This document shows, piece after piece, positions 1-10,375 of a stretch of DNA of 64,000 nucleotides; the first letter of the stretch is position 1, and the number at the start of each line of letters is the position of its first letter. The stretch lies in NCBI GenBank assembly GCA_913019935.1, contig CAJVZC010000003.1, forward strand, positions 1-64,000, in the 5' to 3' direction. The translations under genes and the position numbers were made by a program. This DNA is from an uncultured Methylococcales bacterium (GTDB lineage: Bacteria > Pseudomonadota > Gammaproteobacteria > Methylococcales > Methylomonadaceae). The notes beneath the pieces are model-generated. The model saw only the letters and a list, made by a program, of their open reading frames with translations, made no database searches and had not been told where the DNA came from.

Positions 1-368
1 ACGGACTCAATCACATGATCGGCCGGCAATACCAACATCAACACGTCTTCAGCGTAATGCTTTTTCAGATGCGCTGCAGCCAACATAATGGCCGGTGCCG
101 TATTTTTACCACACGGCTCAAGCAAAATACCAGAATGGTCAAAGCCACCGTCTTGTAATTGTTGTGCCACCAAAAAACGATGCGCCTCATTACACACCAC
201 TAGCGGGGGCAGTGTTTCTAACGCCAATCCACTAATGCGAGAGACAGTCTCAACAAATAAACTCTGCTCTGAAACAAGATTTAAAAACTGCTTGGGGAAA
301 AGTGTACGGGAAAGCGGCCATAACCGGGTACCGGCGCCTCCGGAAAGAATAATGGGGCAAATTTTCAT
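1..368 (-). CDS. manC: mannose-1-phosphate guanylyltransferase (ManC/CpsB type), C-terminal part cut off by window edge
   Basis: Reverse-strand reading from ATG at 368 gives MKICPIILSGGAGTRLWPLSRTLFPKQFLNLV..., the nucleotidyltransferase signature GGAGTRLWPLSR; open to base 1. Missing from the ORF track because there is no stop in the window. Confidence 0.9.
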   Translation of the reverse strand, partial: MKICPIILSGGAGTRLWPLSRTLFPKQFLNLVSEQSLFVETVSRISGLALETLPPLVVCNEAHRFLVAQQLQDGGFDHSGILLEPCGKNTAPAIMLAAAHLKKHYAEDVLMLVLPADHVIES

Positions 369-446
369 GTTCTTATCTTTAAGCCCAGTAGAAACCATAA
401 ACGCGCCACCGGCTTTTAAACTCCTGTTATTAATAAACTATAATCT

Positions 447-896
447 TTAGCGATGATCAACTTGAAGTTTAGTTTTAATATAATCCATATGTGATATATG
501 CAATAAATCAGCTATTTTACGCACTAGATGTTCCTCATAAATATCAAGTTCCCCATCAGCAAAAGCGATTTCCCAGAGCAACTTGATCACAGTTATTTTT
601 TGCTCCTGAGAAAAACCTTTATTAATTAATGATGTAAATTGGTAATAATCGATTGCCTGCGTTCTTTGCTCTTCTGCCAATGCAATTACAGTATTCGCTG
701 CCTCGTCAGAAAGTACAAAATGTTCCTTAATACGACGCACAATCATCGCTTTTTCTTCGGGTCGTACGACATCATCCATATGCATCATTTCTATTAATAA
801 TGCAGCACACGCAAGGTGAAGTTCTTCTTCCTCAACCTGTACCGACTCACTCGGTGCTATATGTTGATCAAAAAATGACTTAATTTTATTTAACAT
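447..896 (-). CDS. TerB-like (tellurite resistance TerB family) protein
   Basis: 149 aa; acidic helical repeats such as LLIEMMHMDDVVRPEEKAMIVRRI and LLWEIAFADGELDIYEEHLVRKIADLL, typical of TerB-like domains. Confidence 0.8.
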   Translation of the reverse strand: MLNKIKSFFDQHIAPSESVQVEEEELHLACAALLIEMMHMDDVVRPEEKAMIVRRIKEHFVLSDEAANTVIALAEEQRTQAIDYYQFTSLINKGFSQEQKITVIKLLWEIAFADGELDIYEEHLVRKIADLLHISHMDYIKTKLQVDHR

Positions 897-1011
897 ATTA
901 ATAACTCGTCTTCAAAATGCGATAAACCAAACTTAACAGACTTTTAAACCACTTAACCATAACATTCTCACAAACGCTATAACACACCTAAAAAATACGC
1001 AACTGACGTTT

Positions 1012-1494
1012 CTAGATAATTGTCTTTTCTAAAAAAATCGCCTCCCCTAAAGTCGGGTCAAGCTGATAACCACTAAACCCAGACTTACCGTAGACTTCAC
1101 GGGCTATTTCATTCCCGTATAAAACTTCTAAGGTTAGCTTGCAACAGCCACGTTCTATTGCTAATTGCTCGACACATTTAATTAACTGCGTCGCTAAACC
1201 TTGCTGCCTGAAATCCGCGTGTACAATAAGATCATGAATGTTCAATAACGGCTTGCATTGAAATGTTGAAAAACCCTCAAAGCAATTAATTAACCCCACA
1301 GGGGTTTCATCAAGATAAGCCAATACCGTTAATACATCTTGGCGTTGCGCTAGTTTTTCAATTAAATTTTGCTTTGCGTATTCAGATAACGCTTCACCAC
1401 CGCCCATAGGATCACAGGCATAATGCTCTAATAATGCCATTACCGCTGAGGCATGCCCTGCCTTGTTAAAATCAACCGTGATCAGTTGCAACAT
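1012..1494 (-). CDS. GNAT family N-acetyltransferase
   Basis: 160 aa; IHDLIVHADFRQQGLATQLIKCVEQLAIERGC and GNEIAREVYGKSGF acetyl-CoA binding motifs. Confidence 0.85.
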   Translation of the reverse strand: MLQLITVDFNKAGHASAVMALLEHYACDPMGGGEALSEYAKQNLIEKLAQRQDVLTVLAYLDETPVGLINCFEGFSTFQCKPLLNIHDLIVHADFRQQGLATQLIKCVEQLAIERGCCKLTLEVLYGNEIAREVYGKSGFSGYQLDPTLGEAIFLEKTII

Positions 1495-1497
1495 AAC

Positions 1498-2217
1498 CTA
1501 TGAATAATGCCGACTAATATCAGCAAAAGAAGCGTACAGTAACACACCAACAACAATATAAATAAGGGGTGTCAACAAGGGAAAAAGTCCCGTTCCAACA
1601 ATAGCCAAGAAAAATGAAAAAGCCAATTGCTTTTGGCAAACACCATGAAAGGCTTGTGTCATCGCTTTTCCACGATGCTTCGCTTGAACCCAATTAAAAC
1701 CCTGACAAGTCATTAACGGGTAACTAAACCAACTCACAAAAGACGTCAACATTAGAACCAGAAAAATCAACGTCACAATAGCCGCACGAAAAAGCCAGCC
1801 TAAATATTCACGCACCCCTTGATCAAAAATGCTCTGATCAACTAATTGCCAATCAAAGAAAAAGGACATTATTTTCTCAGGCTCACCACTATAAACATTA
1901 AAAACAGCTCTAAAAACCAGCCAACACAAGGCAAGCATGACCGCCATAGAAAATGCGACCGGTAGGTGTGAGCGCATCATTTTTATAAATACCTTACAGG
2001 ATTGATTTGACTGCTCTGGATCAACATAAGCGGCCATTGACACGGTCATCAAAAAACTAACTGTTGACAGTATAATTCCTAAGGCTAACGATATACGCCC
2101 AACCGATAGCAACACCGTCATGACTAAGAGGTAACTCAACCAAACCCCAGGTCGACACCCTAACAATCGTAAACCGGCTTTAACCCAGTTTAAGAAAGTG
2201 ACCTCTGATTGTTTCAC
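1498..2217 (-). CDS. conserved multi-pass membrane protein (BPSS1780-like)
   Basis: 239 aa with several hydrophobic segments; WVKAGLRLLGCRPGVWLSYLL N-terminus. Confidence 0.6.
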   Translation of the reverse strand: MKQSEVTFLNWVKAGLRLLGCRPGVWLSYLLVMTVLLSVGRISLALGIILSTVSFLMTVSMAAYVDPEQSNQSCKVFIKMMRSHLPVAFSMAVMLALCWLVFRAVFNVYSGEPEKIMSFFFDWQLVDQSIFDQGVREYLGWLFRAAIVTLIFLVLMLTSFVSWFSYPLMTCQGFNWVQAKHRGKAMTQAFHGVCQKQLAFSFFLAIVGTGLFPLLTPLIYIVVGVLLYASFADISRHYS

Positions 2218-2219
2218 TG

Positions 2220-3236
2220 TTATAGCGATCTAATTTTCTGTATCCCTACTGAAGCTCGAATCTTCTGCATAAAAGGAACACTCACTTCCCGTGCTCTCAC
2301 AGCCCCGTCAATCAACGCTTGCTCTATGACATCTGGCGATTGAATAAGCTCATCATAATGTGCTCTAGCTGGCGCAATCTGATCATTAATATATTCAAAT
2401 AAATGTTTTTTCATTTCACCCCAAGCAATCCCCTCCGCGTAGCGTACCCGCATAGCATCAAGTTCAGCAGGTGTTGCAAAGGCTTGGTAAATACTAAATA
2501 AAGTGCAGCTATCTGGATCTTTCGGCTCGCCTGGTTCTAATGAATTAGTTTTAATTTTATTAATCAATTTACGGAATTTCTTTTCTGGGGCAAATAATGG
2601 AATCGTATTATTATAACTTTTACTCATCTTTCGGCCGTCTAATCCAGAAAGTGTAGCCGCATTATTATCCACCACGGCTTCAGGTAAAACAAAATGCTCC
2701 CCAAAAATATGATTAAACCGACCGGCAATATCACGTGCCATTTCAATGTGTTGTATTTGGTCTTTGCCGACGGGAACTTTATGGGCATTAAACATTAAAA
2801 TATCTGCTGCCATTAAAACGGGATAGCTAAAAAGCCCCATGGTTATCCCTTTATCGGGATCGGCTCGCCCTTCCTGTTCATTTTCATCCACCGATGCTTT
2901 GTAAGCATGCGCTCTGTTCATTAATCCTTTCGAAGTCACGCATGTTAGCATCCAGGTTAATTCAAGAATTTCTGGAACGTCTGATTGCCGATAAAAGATT
3001 GCATTTGAAGTATCAAGACCCAGCGCCATCCAGGTGGCGGCAATTTCTAAACTTGACTGCCTTACCCGCTCTGGCTCATGGCATTTAATGAGCGCATGAT
3101 AATCAGCTAAAAAATAATAAGGGGTAACCTGAGCATCATTACTCGCAATAATCGCAGGCCTAATAGCCCCCACATAATTGCCAAGATGCGGCGTCCCTGT
3201 TGTTGTAATACCGGTTAGAACGGTTTGTTTACTCAT
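2220..3236 (-). CDS. trpS: tryptophan--tRNA ligase
   Basis: MSKQTVLTGITTTGTPHLGNYVGAIRP (HIGH-like) and GRKMSKSYNN (KMSKS). Start placed at internal ATG 3236 rather than ORF-track 3266. Confidence 0.95.
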   Translation of the reverse strand: MSKQTVLTGITTTGTPHLGNYVGAIRPAIIASNDAQVTPYYFLADYHALIKCHEPERVRQSSLEIAATWMALGLDTSNAIFYRQSDVPEILELTWMLTCVTSKGLMNRAHAYKASVDENEQEGRADPDKGITMGLFSYPVLMAADILMFNAHKVPVGKDQIQHIEMARDIAGRFNHIFGEHFVLPEAVVDNNAATLSGLDGRKMSKSYNNTIPLFAPEKKFRKLINKIKTNSLEPGEPKDPDSCTLFSIYQAFATPAELDAMRVRYAEGIAWGEMKKHLFEYINDQIAPARAHYDELIQSPDVIEQALIDGAVRAREVSVPFMQKIRASVGIQKIRSL

Positions 3237-3514
3237 GGGCCTAAAATCCACTTTAGTACTAGCCAACGGCTAACTGTTTAAAAAATGACCCTGTCCATGA
3301 CAACGCCCGATGCAAAGGGCTAGTCCTGAAATCCATCAGCCACTAGCGCTAATTAAACAGCGTAATATGCCACAGTCTAACTTGAATAGCTATATTTCAA
3401 GGGCACTCACCTTAGAATTAAGACCACCAAACGCAAAATATTTTTTTATAGTAAACTGATCAGTACCTAATCCACACCAAGCCCCTCAAATTACCAAAAC
3501 AAAGCCACTAAGCC

Positions 3515-3799
3515 ATGTCTTTACCTATTAATAAGCTCTCGACAACAATTCCGATCAGTTATCGCTTCTTTAACAACACTCAACAGTATCAGGGGATATG
3601 CACAACATTGACTGATAATAAGTTAATCTTTAACACTGACTCAACCATCCAGACAGGATGGGCACTGGAAGTCACCTTATCACCACAACAATTATCTGAC
3701 GTTTCTTTTACCGCACTGATTGAAGTAGAATCAAGCACACGCATTGATCACCAACACTTTGAAATTAGTGCTATTATCAGCACCATTAAAGCGCATTAA
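3515..3799 (+). CDS. small PilZ-like domain protein
   Basis: 94 aa; LEVTLSPQQLSDVSFTALIEVESSTRIDHQHFEISAII resembles a PilZ-type beta barrel; weak similarity by eye. Confidence 0.45.
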   Translation: MSLPINKLSTTIPISYRFFNNTQQYQGICTTLTDNKLIFNTDSTIQTGWALEVTLSPQQLSDVSFTALIEVESSTRIDHQHFEISAIISTIKAH

Positions 3800-3841
3800 A
3801 GACTGCCATTACAGACCCTCAATCTGTTAATCAACTGAATT

Positions 3842-4246
3842 ATGTACTCAATCACCAAAGAAATTTATTTTTGCTACGGCCACCGACTAATGAACCATGC
3901 CGGTAAATGCCAACATCTCCATGGCCACAGCGTAAAGGCCGCCATTACCGTTACCGCAGATGAACTCAATAATCACGGAATGGTTTGTGATTTTTCAGAC
4001 ATCAAAGCCAGTGCCAGTGCCTACATAGAAGAGCAATTAGACCATAATTTTTTAGTTTATCAAGATGATCCTATCATCCCATGGCTCAAACAAAATAACG
4101 AACGATTCATGCCTTTAAACGAACACCCAACCGCTGAAGTTCTTGCCAAAATGATTTTTTTTCACATGAAAGAACAGGGCTTCAACATTGAGCAAGTGGT
4201 CCTCTGGGAAACGGCGAGTTCATCTGCTTGCTATCGTGAATCCTAA
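3842..4246 (+). CDS. 6-carboxytetrahydropterin synthase / 6-pyruvoyl-tetrahydropterin synthase family protein
   Basis: YGHRLMNHAGKCQHLHGHSV zinc/catalytic motif, MVCDFSDIK, LDHNFLV, ETASSSACY. Confidence 0.85.
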   Translation: MYSITKEIYFCYGHRLMNHAGKCQHLHGHSVKAAITVTADELNNHGMVCDFSDIKASASAYIEEQLDHNFLVYQDDPIIPWLKQNNERFMPLNEHPTAEVLAKMIFFHMKEQGFNIEQVVLWETASSSACYRES

Positions 4247-4248
4247 CG

Positions 4249-4698
4249 ATGTCAAAACTACAGCTTGTCAACAAATCGTTTTGCCTTGAAAAAATATGCG
4301 AGTCTAATTATCAAAAACTCTTCACCCTGATACCGCAGATCACCCAAATCAAAGCATCCGCTATAGGCGCCACTAACGCCCCCTTAGCATTACATTTATC
4401 AGTCATTGATCGCGCCCCATACACCTTAACACTAGAACTCAGCCACTGTTTTGAGCAACATGAAACACACGCTTTTGAACCCGCCGTCAACATCAAAGTT
4501 TACTTAGATGCTCAAATGGTCGAAGTCATTCGTCACCACGAACGACCCCATGTCTTTCAATCCATCAAGAGTGCTCGGCATTCCATTGCTATTAGGGACT
4601 ATAAGTGGTCTTTAAATTATTTCCTGGGTCAATGGCTCGATCATTGCCTAAAAAACAACTATCATTTCAACAACACCGAACAGCCTGCCGATACCTAA
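4249..4698 (+). CDS. DUF1249 domain-containing protein (YqiB-like)
   Basis: 149 aa; CESNYQKLFTLIP ... NIKVYLDAQMVEVI ... FLGQWLDHCL pattern of DUF1249. Confidence 0.75.
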   Translation: MSKLQLVNKSFCLEKICESNYQKLFTLIPQITQIKASAIGATNAPLALHLSVIDRAPYTLTLELSHCFEQHETHAFEPAVNIKVYLDAQMVEVIRHHERPHVFQSIKSARHSIAIRDYKWSLNYFLGQWLDHCLKNNYHFNNTEQPADT

Positions 4699-4699
4699 A

Positions 4700-6859
4700 T
4701 CAATCCGCCAATGCTCTTTGTAAAGCAGCCTTAACGCAACGAATAACACCGTAACTGTATGCCCCATCTAAGGCATCATAAACTCCACGCAAGGTCTGGT
4801 TCTGTTCATCAGAGGACTCTAAAATAGCGTGCTCAATCACCATTACTTCTTGTTCTGAAACAGGTACAACTTCAGTTAATTTAACCACCCCTGAAGTTAC
4901 CCCTTCAGCTAAATGTGCGTAAACCGTATCCAAAGCAATCTCTCTTCTTTGTGAAATGGCCTCAACAGTCAGACCTGCCATAAAAAAATCCAATGTTGTC
5001 ACAATTGTTTCGGTCATCCGTTTATCATCCGGCAATTTAACAAATTGCTCAATAACAGCTAGGAATTGATCGCCGTAGAGCGCCAACTTACGCTCCCCAA
5101 CACCTGATATCGCCTTAAATTGCTCATTGCTTCTAGGCAACCGGTCTTTCATCTGAACCAATGTTGCATCATGAAAAATTTGATACGGTGGGACTTTCTG
5201 AGATTCTGCGATCTCCCAGCGTTTAGCCCGCAGAGCCTCCCAGAGTCGTTTCTCACGACGCCCCACACTTCCTGAACGAAAAGTATTACCCACATAAGCT
5301 TGTGGAATCCGCTGTTCTTTTCGTAGCACCAAGGTAAGCTCACCGCGTAAAACAGGCCGACATCGTTCGGTTAATTGATAACTCCCATGCCCTTCTAAAT
5401 CAACCGTTATTAAGCCTCTAGCCAAAAGTTGCCGATAAATTGATCGCCATTGGGTTCGCGTTCTATCCACGCCTAAGCCGTACACAGAAAGCTTATTATG
5501 GCCAAAACGAGTGATCCTATCGGTTACTTTACCTTGAAGGACATCGACCAAATACTCTACGCCAAAACGTTGTCCAGTACGATAAACACAAGAGAGTGCT
5601 TGTTGCCCTGCAACGGTGCCATCCCACGTTGCTACGGGCTCTAAACAGGTATCACAATTATTACACCCCTGATGCTCAACCGGCTCACCAAAATATTCCA
5701 ATAGAACCTTACGCCGGCATTCTATTTGCTCACATAAGGCCAACATTGCATCGAGTTTATGTCGCTCAACTTGTTTTTGAACATCACCTAACGTGAGTGA
5801 CTGACTCACCATCTGACGTAGGGTCACCACATCTTGCAACCCATAGACCATCCAGGCATTCGCAGGTAAACCATCTCTCCCTGCCCGGCCGGTTTCCTGA
5901 TAATAAGATTCAATACTCTTAGGTAGATCAAGATGCGCTACAAATCTTACATTGGGTTTATCAATGCCCATGCCAAAAGCAATAGTCGCCACCATGATCA
6001 CCCCCTCTTCCCGCAAAAACCGCAATTGATTGCTCTGCCTCTCTCCAGGTAACATGCCTGCGTGATACGGTAGAGCAGTAATCCCTTGACTGGTTAAGCG
6101 ACTCGCTGTTCGCTCCACCTTCTTTCGGGATAAACAATAGATAATGCCAGAATCTCCGCGATGCTCTTGTTGAATAAAAGCCACTAATTGCTCATGGGGC
6201 TTTTGTTTTTGCAAAATTCGATAGCGAATATTCGGACGATCAAATCCCGCCTTAAAAACCTGGTCACTACCAATCGATAACCGGTCAATAATCTCCTGTT
6301 GGGTTCGAGGATCAGCTGTTGCCGTTAAAGCCATAATTGGCACCTGTGGAAAATGCTCTGCCAACCTCGATAACTGCAAATAACTTTCTCGGAAATCGTG
6401 CCCCCACTGCGACACACAATGCGCTTCATCAACAGCAAACAAGGTTACCTTAATGGTTTTGAGAATAGTCAATAACCCACCTGACAGTAACCGTTCAGGG
6501 GTAATGTAAAGTAATTGTAATTCATTACGCTGTAGCGATGCTTCTATCGACTTCGACACTACCGCTGTCTGGGTAGAATTTAACGTTTCCGCCTTAACAC
6601 CGGCCTGGTGTAGTGCAGTGACCTGGTCTTGCATCAATGCAATTAACGGCGACACAACCACACCAACCCCGCCATCAACCAAGGGAGGGATTTGATAACA
6701 CAACGACTTCCCACCACCGGTGGGCATTAGCACGAGGGAATTTTTTCCCGTCAATGTGTGAGCGATAATGGCTTCTTGAAGCCCTCGAAAACTGTCGTAG
6801 CCAAAAACAGTCTCAAGAACTAATCGTGCCTTTTCAAGATGATTATTATTTTCGGTCAC
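4700..6859 (-). CDS. recQ: ATP-dependent DNA helicase RecQ
   Basis: 719 aa; [56 protein letters not shown] and HRDC-like regions follow. Confidence 0.97.
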   Translation of the reverse strand: MTENNNHLEKARLVLETVFGYDSFRGLQEAIIAHTLTGKNSLVLMPTGGGKSLCYQIPPLVDGGVGVVVSPLIALMQDQVTALHQAGVKAETLNSTQTAVVSKSIEASLQRNELQLLYITPERLLSGGLLTILKTIKVTLFAVDEAHCVSQWGHDFRESYLQLSRLAEHFPQVPIMALTATADPRTQQEIIDRLSIGSDQVFKAGFDRPNIRYRILQKQKPHEQLVAFIQQEHRGDSGIIYCLSRKKVERTASRLTSQGITALPYHAGMLPGERQSNQLRFLREEGVIMVATIAFGMGIDKPNVRFVAHLDLPKSIESYYQETGRAGRDGLPANAWMVYGLQDVVTLRQMVSQSLTLGDVQKQVERHKLDAMLALCEQIECRRKVLLEYFGEPVEHQGCNNCDTCLEPVATWDGTVAGQQALSCVYRTGQRFGVEYLVDVLQGKVTDRITRFGHNKLSVYGLGVDRTRTQWRSIYRQLLARGLITVDLEGHGSYQLTERCRPVLRGELTLVLRKEQRIPQAYVGNTFRSGSVGRREKRLWEALRAKRWEIAESQKVPPYQIFHDATLVQMKDRLPRSNEQFKAISGVGERKLALYGDQFLAVIEQFVKLPDDKRMTETIVTTLDFFMAGLTVEAISQRREIALDTVYAHLAEGVTSGVVKLTEVVPVSEQEVMVIEHAILESSDEQNQTLRGVYDALDGAYSYGVIRCVKAALQRALAD

Positions 6860-6966
6860 ATCAAGGTTTTTTTTAATTTGTATTTCAATCTATAATGGGC
6901 GGTCATTATAACTGTATTGCAACACATACAGACGTCCACGACCATTTTTTACAAGGATCTTGCATT

Positions 6967-8544
6967 TTGGATAATCTAACGCCAAAGCGTTTCAGCCAAT
7001 TAATCGACTCCGGCCAAGAAAAACTTATTATAGGCGGACTAAAAGGTATTGAAAAAGAAAACCTAAGATTATCCCAAACAGGTTTTATCGCTCAAACATC
7101 ACACCCCAAGGCCTTTGGAGCTGCCCTAACACACACCAGTATTACCACCGATTATTCAGAAGCCTTGATGGAGCTCATCACACCGCCTTCTGCACAAATC
7201 ACGGAGTCGTTAACTTATCTGAATAATATTCATCAATTTGTTTATGACCATCTTCCTGATGAATTTCTACTTGCCGCAAGCATGCCCTGTGGTATTGATG
7301 GTGACAAAAGTATTCCTATTGCCCAATATGGCACATCCAATATTGGTCAGATGAAACATATCTACCGCCAAGGCCTTGGCCACCGTTATGGACGAACGAT
7401 GCAGGCTATAGCCGGCATCCATTTCAATTATTCTATCCCCGAACAACTGTGGCCAACATTACAAGCCCTAAATAACAATTCACAACCTGCTCAAGACTTC
7501 ATTGCCGATCAATACTTTAATCTTATTAGAAACTTCTTAAATCAAGGCTGGTTGCTACTTTATTTATTCGGCGCCTCACCCGCCATTTGCAAGAACTTCT
7601 TTAAAGATCGCCCTTTGACCCCTAATACTTTTGAGTCTTTTGACAACCATACCTTTTATCTGCCATATGCAACGTCACTTAGAATGAGTGATATTGGCTA
7701 TAAGAGTGACAACCAAGCCGATCTGGAAATTAATTACAACAACTTAGCCGGCTATGTCAACAGTCTCACTGCGGCGATTGAAACACCTTACGCAGATTAC
7801 AAAAAAATTGGCCTTAAAAACAACGGTGAATACAAACAACTCAACACCAATATATTGCAAATAGAGAATGAATTTTATAACACGATACGTCCTAAGCAGA
7901 TTAGTGCTTCTGGTGAAAAACCTACCTTGGCATTACAACGCCGAGGTATTCAATACGTGGAAATCCGTTCGCTTGATCTTGATATTTACCACCCGAACGG
8001 AATCGATACCCATACCGCTCACTTTTTAGAAGCTTTTTTACTGACCTGCTTGTTTCAAGAAAGCCCCCAAAGCACCTCAAAACAGCAACAGATTAACAAT
8101 CAGAACTTATCAACTGTTGCTCATGAAGGACGCCGTCCTGGCTTATTACTCAATCAAAATGGCAAAAACATAACCCTCACAGAATGGGCGACTAACATCC
8201 TAGAAAGCATGGCGCCAATCTGCCAAACCTTGGACCAAGGCCAAATCGGCAGCCCGTATCAAAATGCCTTAACACAACAAATCAACTGCACCACTCAACC
8301 TGAGCAGACCCCTTCGGCTAAAATAATAGCGGATATGCAAAAAAATCAACAACCTTTTGCTCGATTTGCCATTGAACAATCACGCCTGCACGAGCGCCAT
8401 TACCGTCAACAACAACTCAGCGCTGAAGAAACTGACACCTTCACTAAAATGTCAATCTTATCAAAAAAACGTTTAGCCGAAATTGAAGCAAGTGACCGTA
8501 TAAGTTTTGATGATTTTCTGGCACAATATTTCCAACAACACTAA
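6967..8544 (+). CDS. gshA: glutamate--cysteine ligase
   Basis: [65 protein letters not shown] at 6967 (LDNLTPKRF) with AAGGA upstream looks the likelier start than ORF-track ATG 6895. Confidence 0.95.
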   Translation: MDNLTPKRFSQLIDSGQEKLIIGGLKGIEKENLRLSQTGFIAQTSHPKAFGAALTHTSITTDYSEALMELITPPSAQITESLTYLNNIHQFVYDHLPDEFLLAASMPCGIDGDKSIPIAQYGTSNIGQMKHIYRQGLGHRYGRTMQAIAGIHFNYSIPEQLWPTLQALNNNSQPAQDFIADQYFNLIRNFLNQGWLLLYLFGASPAICKNFFKDRPLTPNTFESFDNHTFYLPYATSLRMSDIGYKSDNQADLEINYNNLAGYVNSLTAAIETPYADYKKIGLKNNGEYKQLNTNILQIENEFYNTIRPKQISASGEKPTLALQRRGIQYVEIRSLDLDIYHPNGIDTHTAHFLEAFLLTCLFQESPQSTSKQQQINNQNLSTVAHEGRRPGLLLNQNGKNITLTEWATNILESMAPICQTLDQGQIGSPYQNALTQQINCTTQPEQTPSAKIIADMQKNQQPFARFAIEQSRLHERHYRQQQLSAEETDTFTKMSILSKKRLAEIEASDRISFDDFLAQYFQQH

Positions 8545-8563
8545 TAGATTACATACCCTCATC

Positions 8564-9286
8564 ATGATTGACACTTCACTCAACACTGCACAATTACAAA
8601 TAGAGCTGGCTGATAAATCACCTCGCGCTATTCTGAAGTATGCATTGGAACAATTTGATCACATCGCCTTGTCATTTAGTGGCGCTGAAGATGTCATTCT
8701 CATTGATATGGCACTGAATATTAAAAAAGATATTCAAGTCTTTTCACTGGACACCGGACGCCTACACCCTGAAACCTATCAATTTATTGAGCAAGTTCGC
8801 AACCATTACCAACTCAATATTGAATTATTAACGCCAGACTTTAAGACACTCGACCCTTTTGTACAGCAAAAAGGCCTGTTTAGTTTTTTTAAAGACGGCC
8901 ACCAAGAATGTTGTGGTATCAGAAAGGTCCAGCCCTTACAAAGAAAACTGCTTAACCTTGATGCTTGGATAACGGGGCAACGCATGGATCAAAGTTTAGA
9001 TACACGGCAAAATTTACCGGTACTACAAGAAGACGAAGCTTTCTCAACTCCAAATCATACCGTTATAAAATTCAATCCATTGGCCAAATGGAGCTCACAA
9101 CAAGTTTGGGATTATATCGAAGCCTATCAGGTCCCATTTAACACACTCCATAGCAAAGGTTTTGTCAGTATTGGTTGTGAACCCTGCACACGTAGCATTA
9201 CCCCTAATCAACATGAACGCAGTGGCCGTTGGTGGTGGGAAACAGATAAAAAAGAATGCGGCCTTCATGCTGGAAACCTTAAATAA
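8564..9286 (+). CDS. cysH: phosphoadenylyl/adenylyl-sulfate reductase (CysH family, Fe-S cysteine-containing)
   Basis: [56 protein letters not shown]. Start placed at ATG 8564 instead of 8507 (overlap with gshA). Confidence 0.93.
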   Translation: MIDTSLNTAQLQIELADKSPRAILKYALEQFDHIALSFSGAEDVILIDMALNIKKDIQVFSLDTGRLHPETYQFIEQVRNHYQLNIELLTPDFKTLDPFVQQKGLFSFFKDGHQECCGIRKVQPLQRKLLNLDAWITGQRMDQSLDTRQNLPVLQEDEAFSTPNHTVIKFNPLAKWSSQQVWDYIEAYQVPFNTLHSKGFVSIGCEPCTRSITPNQHERSGRWWWETDKKECGLHAGNLK

Positions 9287-9330
9287 AAAAATTAACGTCA
9301 CTCACCAAACCTAGCCCTCAAAGAAAAACC

Positions 9331-9705
9331 ATGTCTGATAATAACCTAACCCTTCACCACGTTAGCCTATTGGTTCAAGATACTGAAACTTCCGTGACCT
9401 TCTACCAACGGATGCTAAATCTAGAACGCATTACTCGCCCTGACTTGGAGTACCCAGGCGCGTGGTTTCAGATCGGCAACCAACAAATGCACCTTATTGA
9501 ACTCAGCAACCCTGACCCCATTACCGATCGACCTAAACACGGCGGCCATGACCGCCACGTTGCATTCACAGTCAGCAATATTGATCTCATCGTAGACAAA
9601 CTTGATAAAAATAATATTGGCTATAGCCTAAGCCGTTCAGGACGACGCGCCCTGTTCTTCCGTGACCTTGATGGCAATGCTATTGAGATTTTTGAACAAC
9701 CCTAA
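9331..9705 (+). CDS. VOC family (glyoxalase/bleomycin resistance-like) protein
   Basis: 124 aa; LHHVSLLVQDTETSVTFYQRMLNLERI ... HVAFTVSNIDLIVDKL ... LFFRDLDGNAIEIFE. Confidence 0.9.
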   Translation: MSDNNLTLHHVSLLVQDTETSVTFYQRMLNLERITRPDLEYPGAWFQIGNQQMHLIELSNPDPITDRPKHGGHDRHVAFTVSNIDLIVDKLDKNNIGYSLSRSGRRALFFRDLDGNAIEIFEQP

Positions 9706-9719
9706 ATTAAATAATGCCG

Positions 9720-9748
9720 AAAGCTGTGGCTATTCTAGCCACAACTTT
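9720..9748. terminator. bidirectional terminator-like hairpin between convergent genes
   Basis: TGTGGCTA (9725-9732) TTC TAGCCACA (9736-9743), extended by AAAG/CTTT; lies between VOC gene and bcp. Confidence 0.6.
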
Positions 9749-9769
9749 CTCTTAAACAACCCAATAACC

Positions 9770-10252
9770 TTAAGGCCGATAATGCAATTGCTGCACTCGC
9801 TCTAGAATCGCTTCAGCATGACCTTCATGATTAACGCCATAGTAAGCTTCAACTAGATCACCGGCTTTATTAATAATAAAGGTTGACCGAAGAATAGCCA
9901 TAGACGTCACACCCGCTCTTACTTTTTCTCGCCAGACATCATAATCCGCACACAACTTACCACTGACATCAGACAATAAGACAACATTTAACTTAAATTT
10001 ATTAATAAAATCCTGATGGCTTTCGCAGCTGTCTTTACTGGCCCCTAATACAACCGTATCAAAACCAGAAAATTCATTTGCCAAACGAGTAAAATCATTC
10101 GCCTCAATCGTACATCCCGGCGTATCATCTTTAGGATAAAAATATAACACCACATTACGTTTACCCTGATAATCATCAAGACTAATACTGTTACCGGCTT
10201 CATTCTCGACAGAAAATGCCGGTGCTTTTTGACCCTTTACTAACATACCCAC
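9770..10252 (-). CDS. bcp: thioredoxin-dependent peroxiredoxin (Bcp/PrxQ)
   Basis: 160 aa; LYFYPKDDTPGCTIEANDF peroxidatic Cys motif, FIINKAGDLVEAYYGVNHEGHA. Confidence 0.93.
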   Translation of the reverse strand: MGMLVKGQKAPAFSVENEAGNSISLDDYQGKRNVVLYFYPKDDTPGCTIEANDFTRLANEFSGFDTVVLGASKDSCESHQDFINKFKLNVVLLSDVSGKLCADYDVWREKVRAGVTSMAILRSTFIINKAGDLVEAYYGVNHEGHAEAILERVQQLHYRP

Positions 10253-10375
10253 CCCTTTTTGTTTTTTAAACCAACCTTTTGCAACGGTTATAGCCTCAAC
10301 CCGTTACGTTTATTTTCCTTTACTCAAAATATGCCATACCGAAATGGCAGCCTATTAATCACCTCCGAAAACTTG

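Noticed and set aside
88-450. 120-aa plus-strand ORF in the track
   Set aside because: Antisense to the truncated ManC gene, whose reverse-strand translation is unmistakable.
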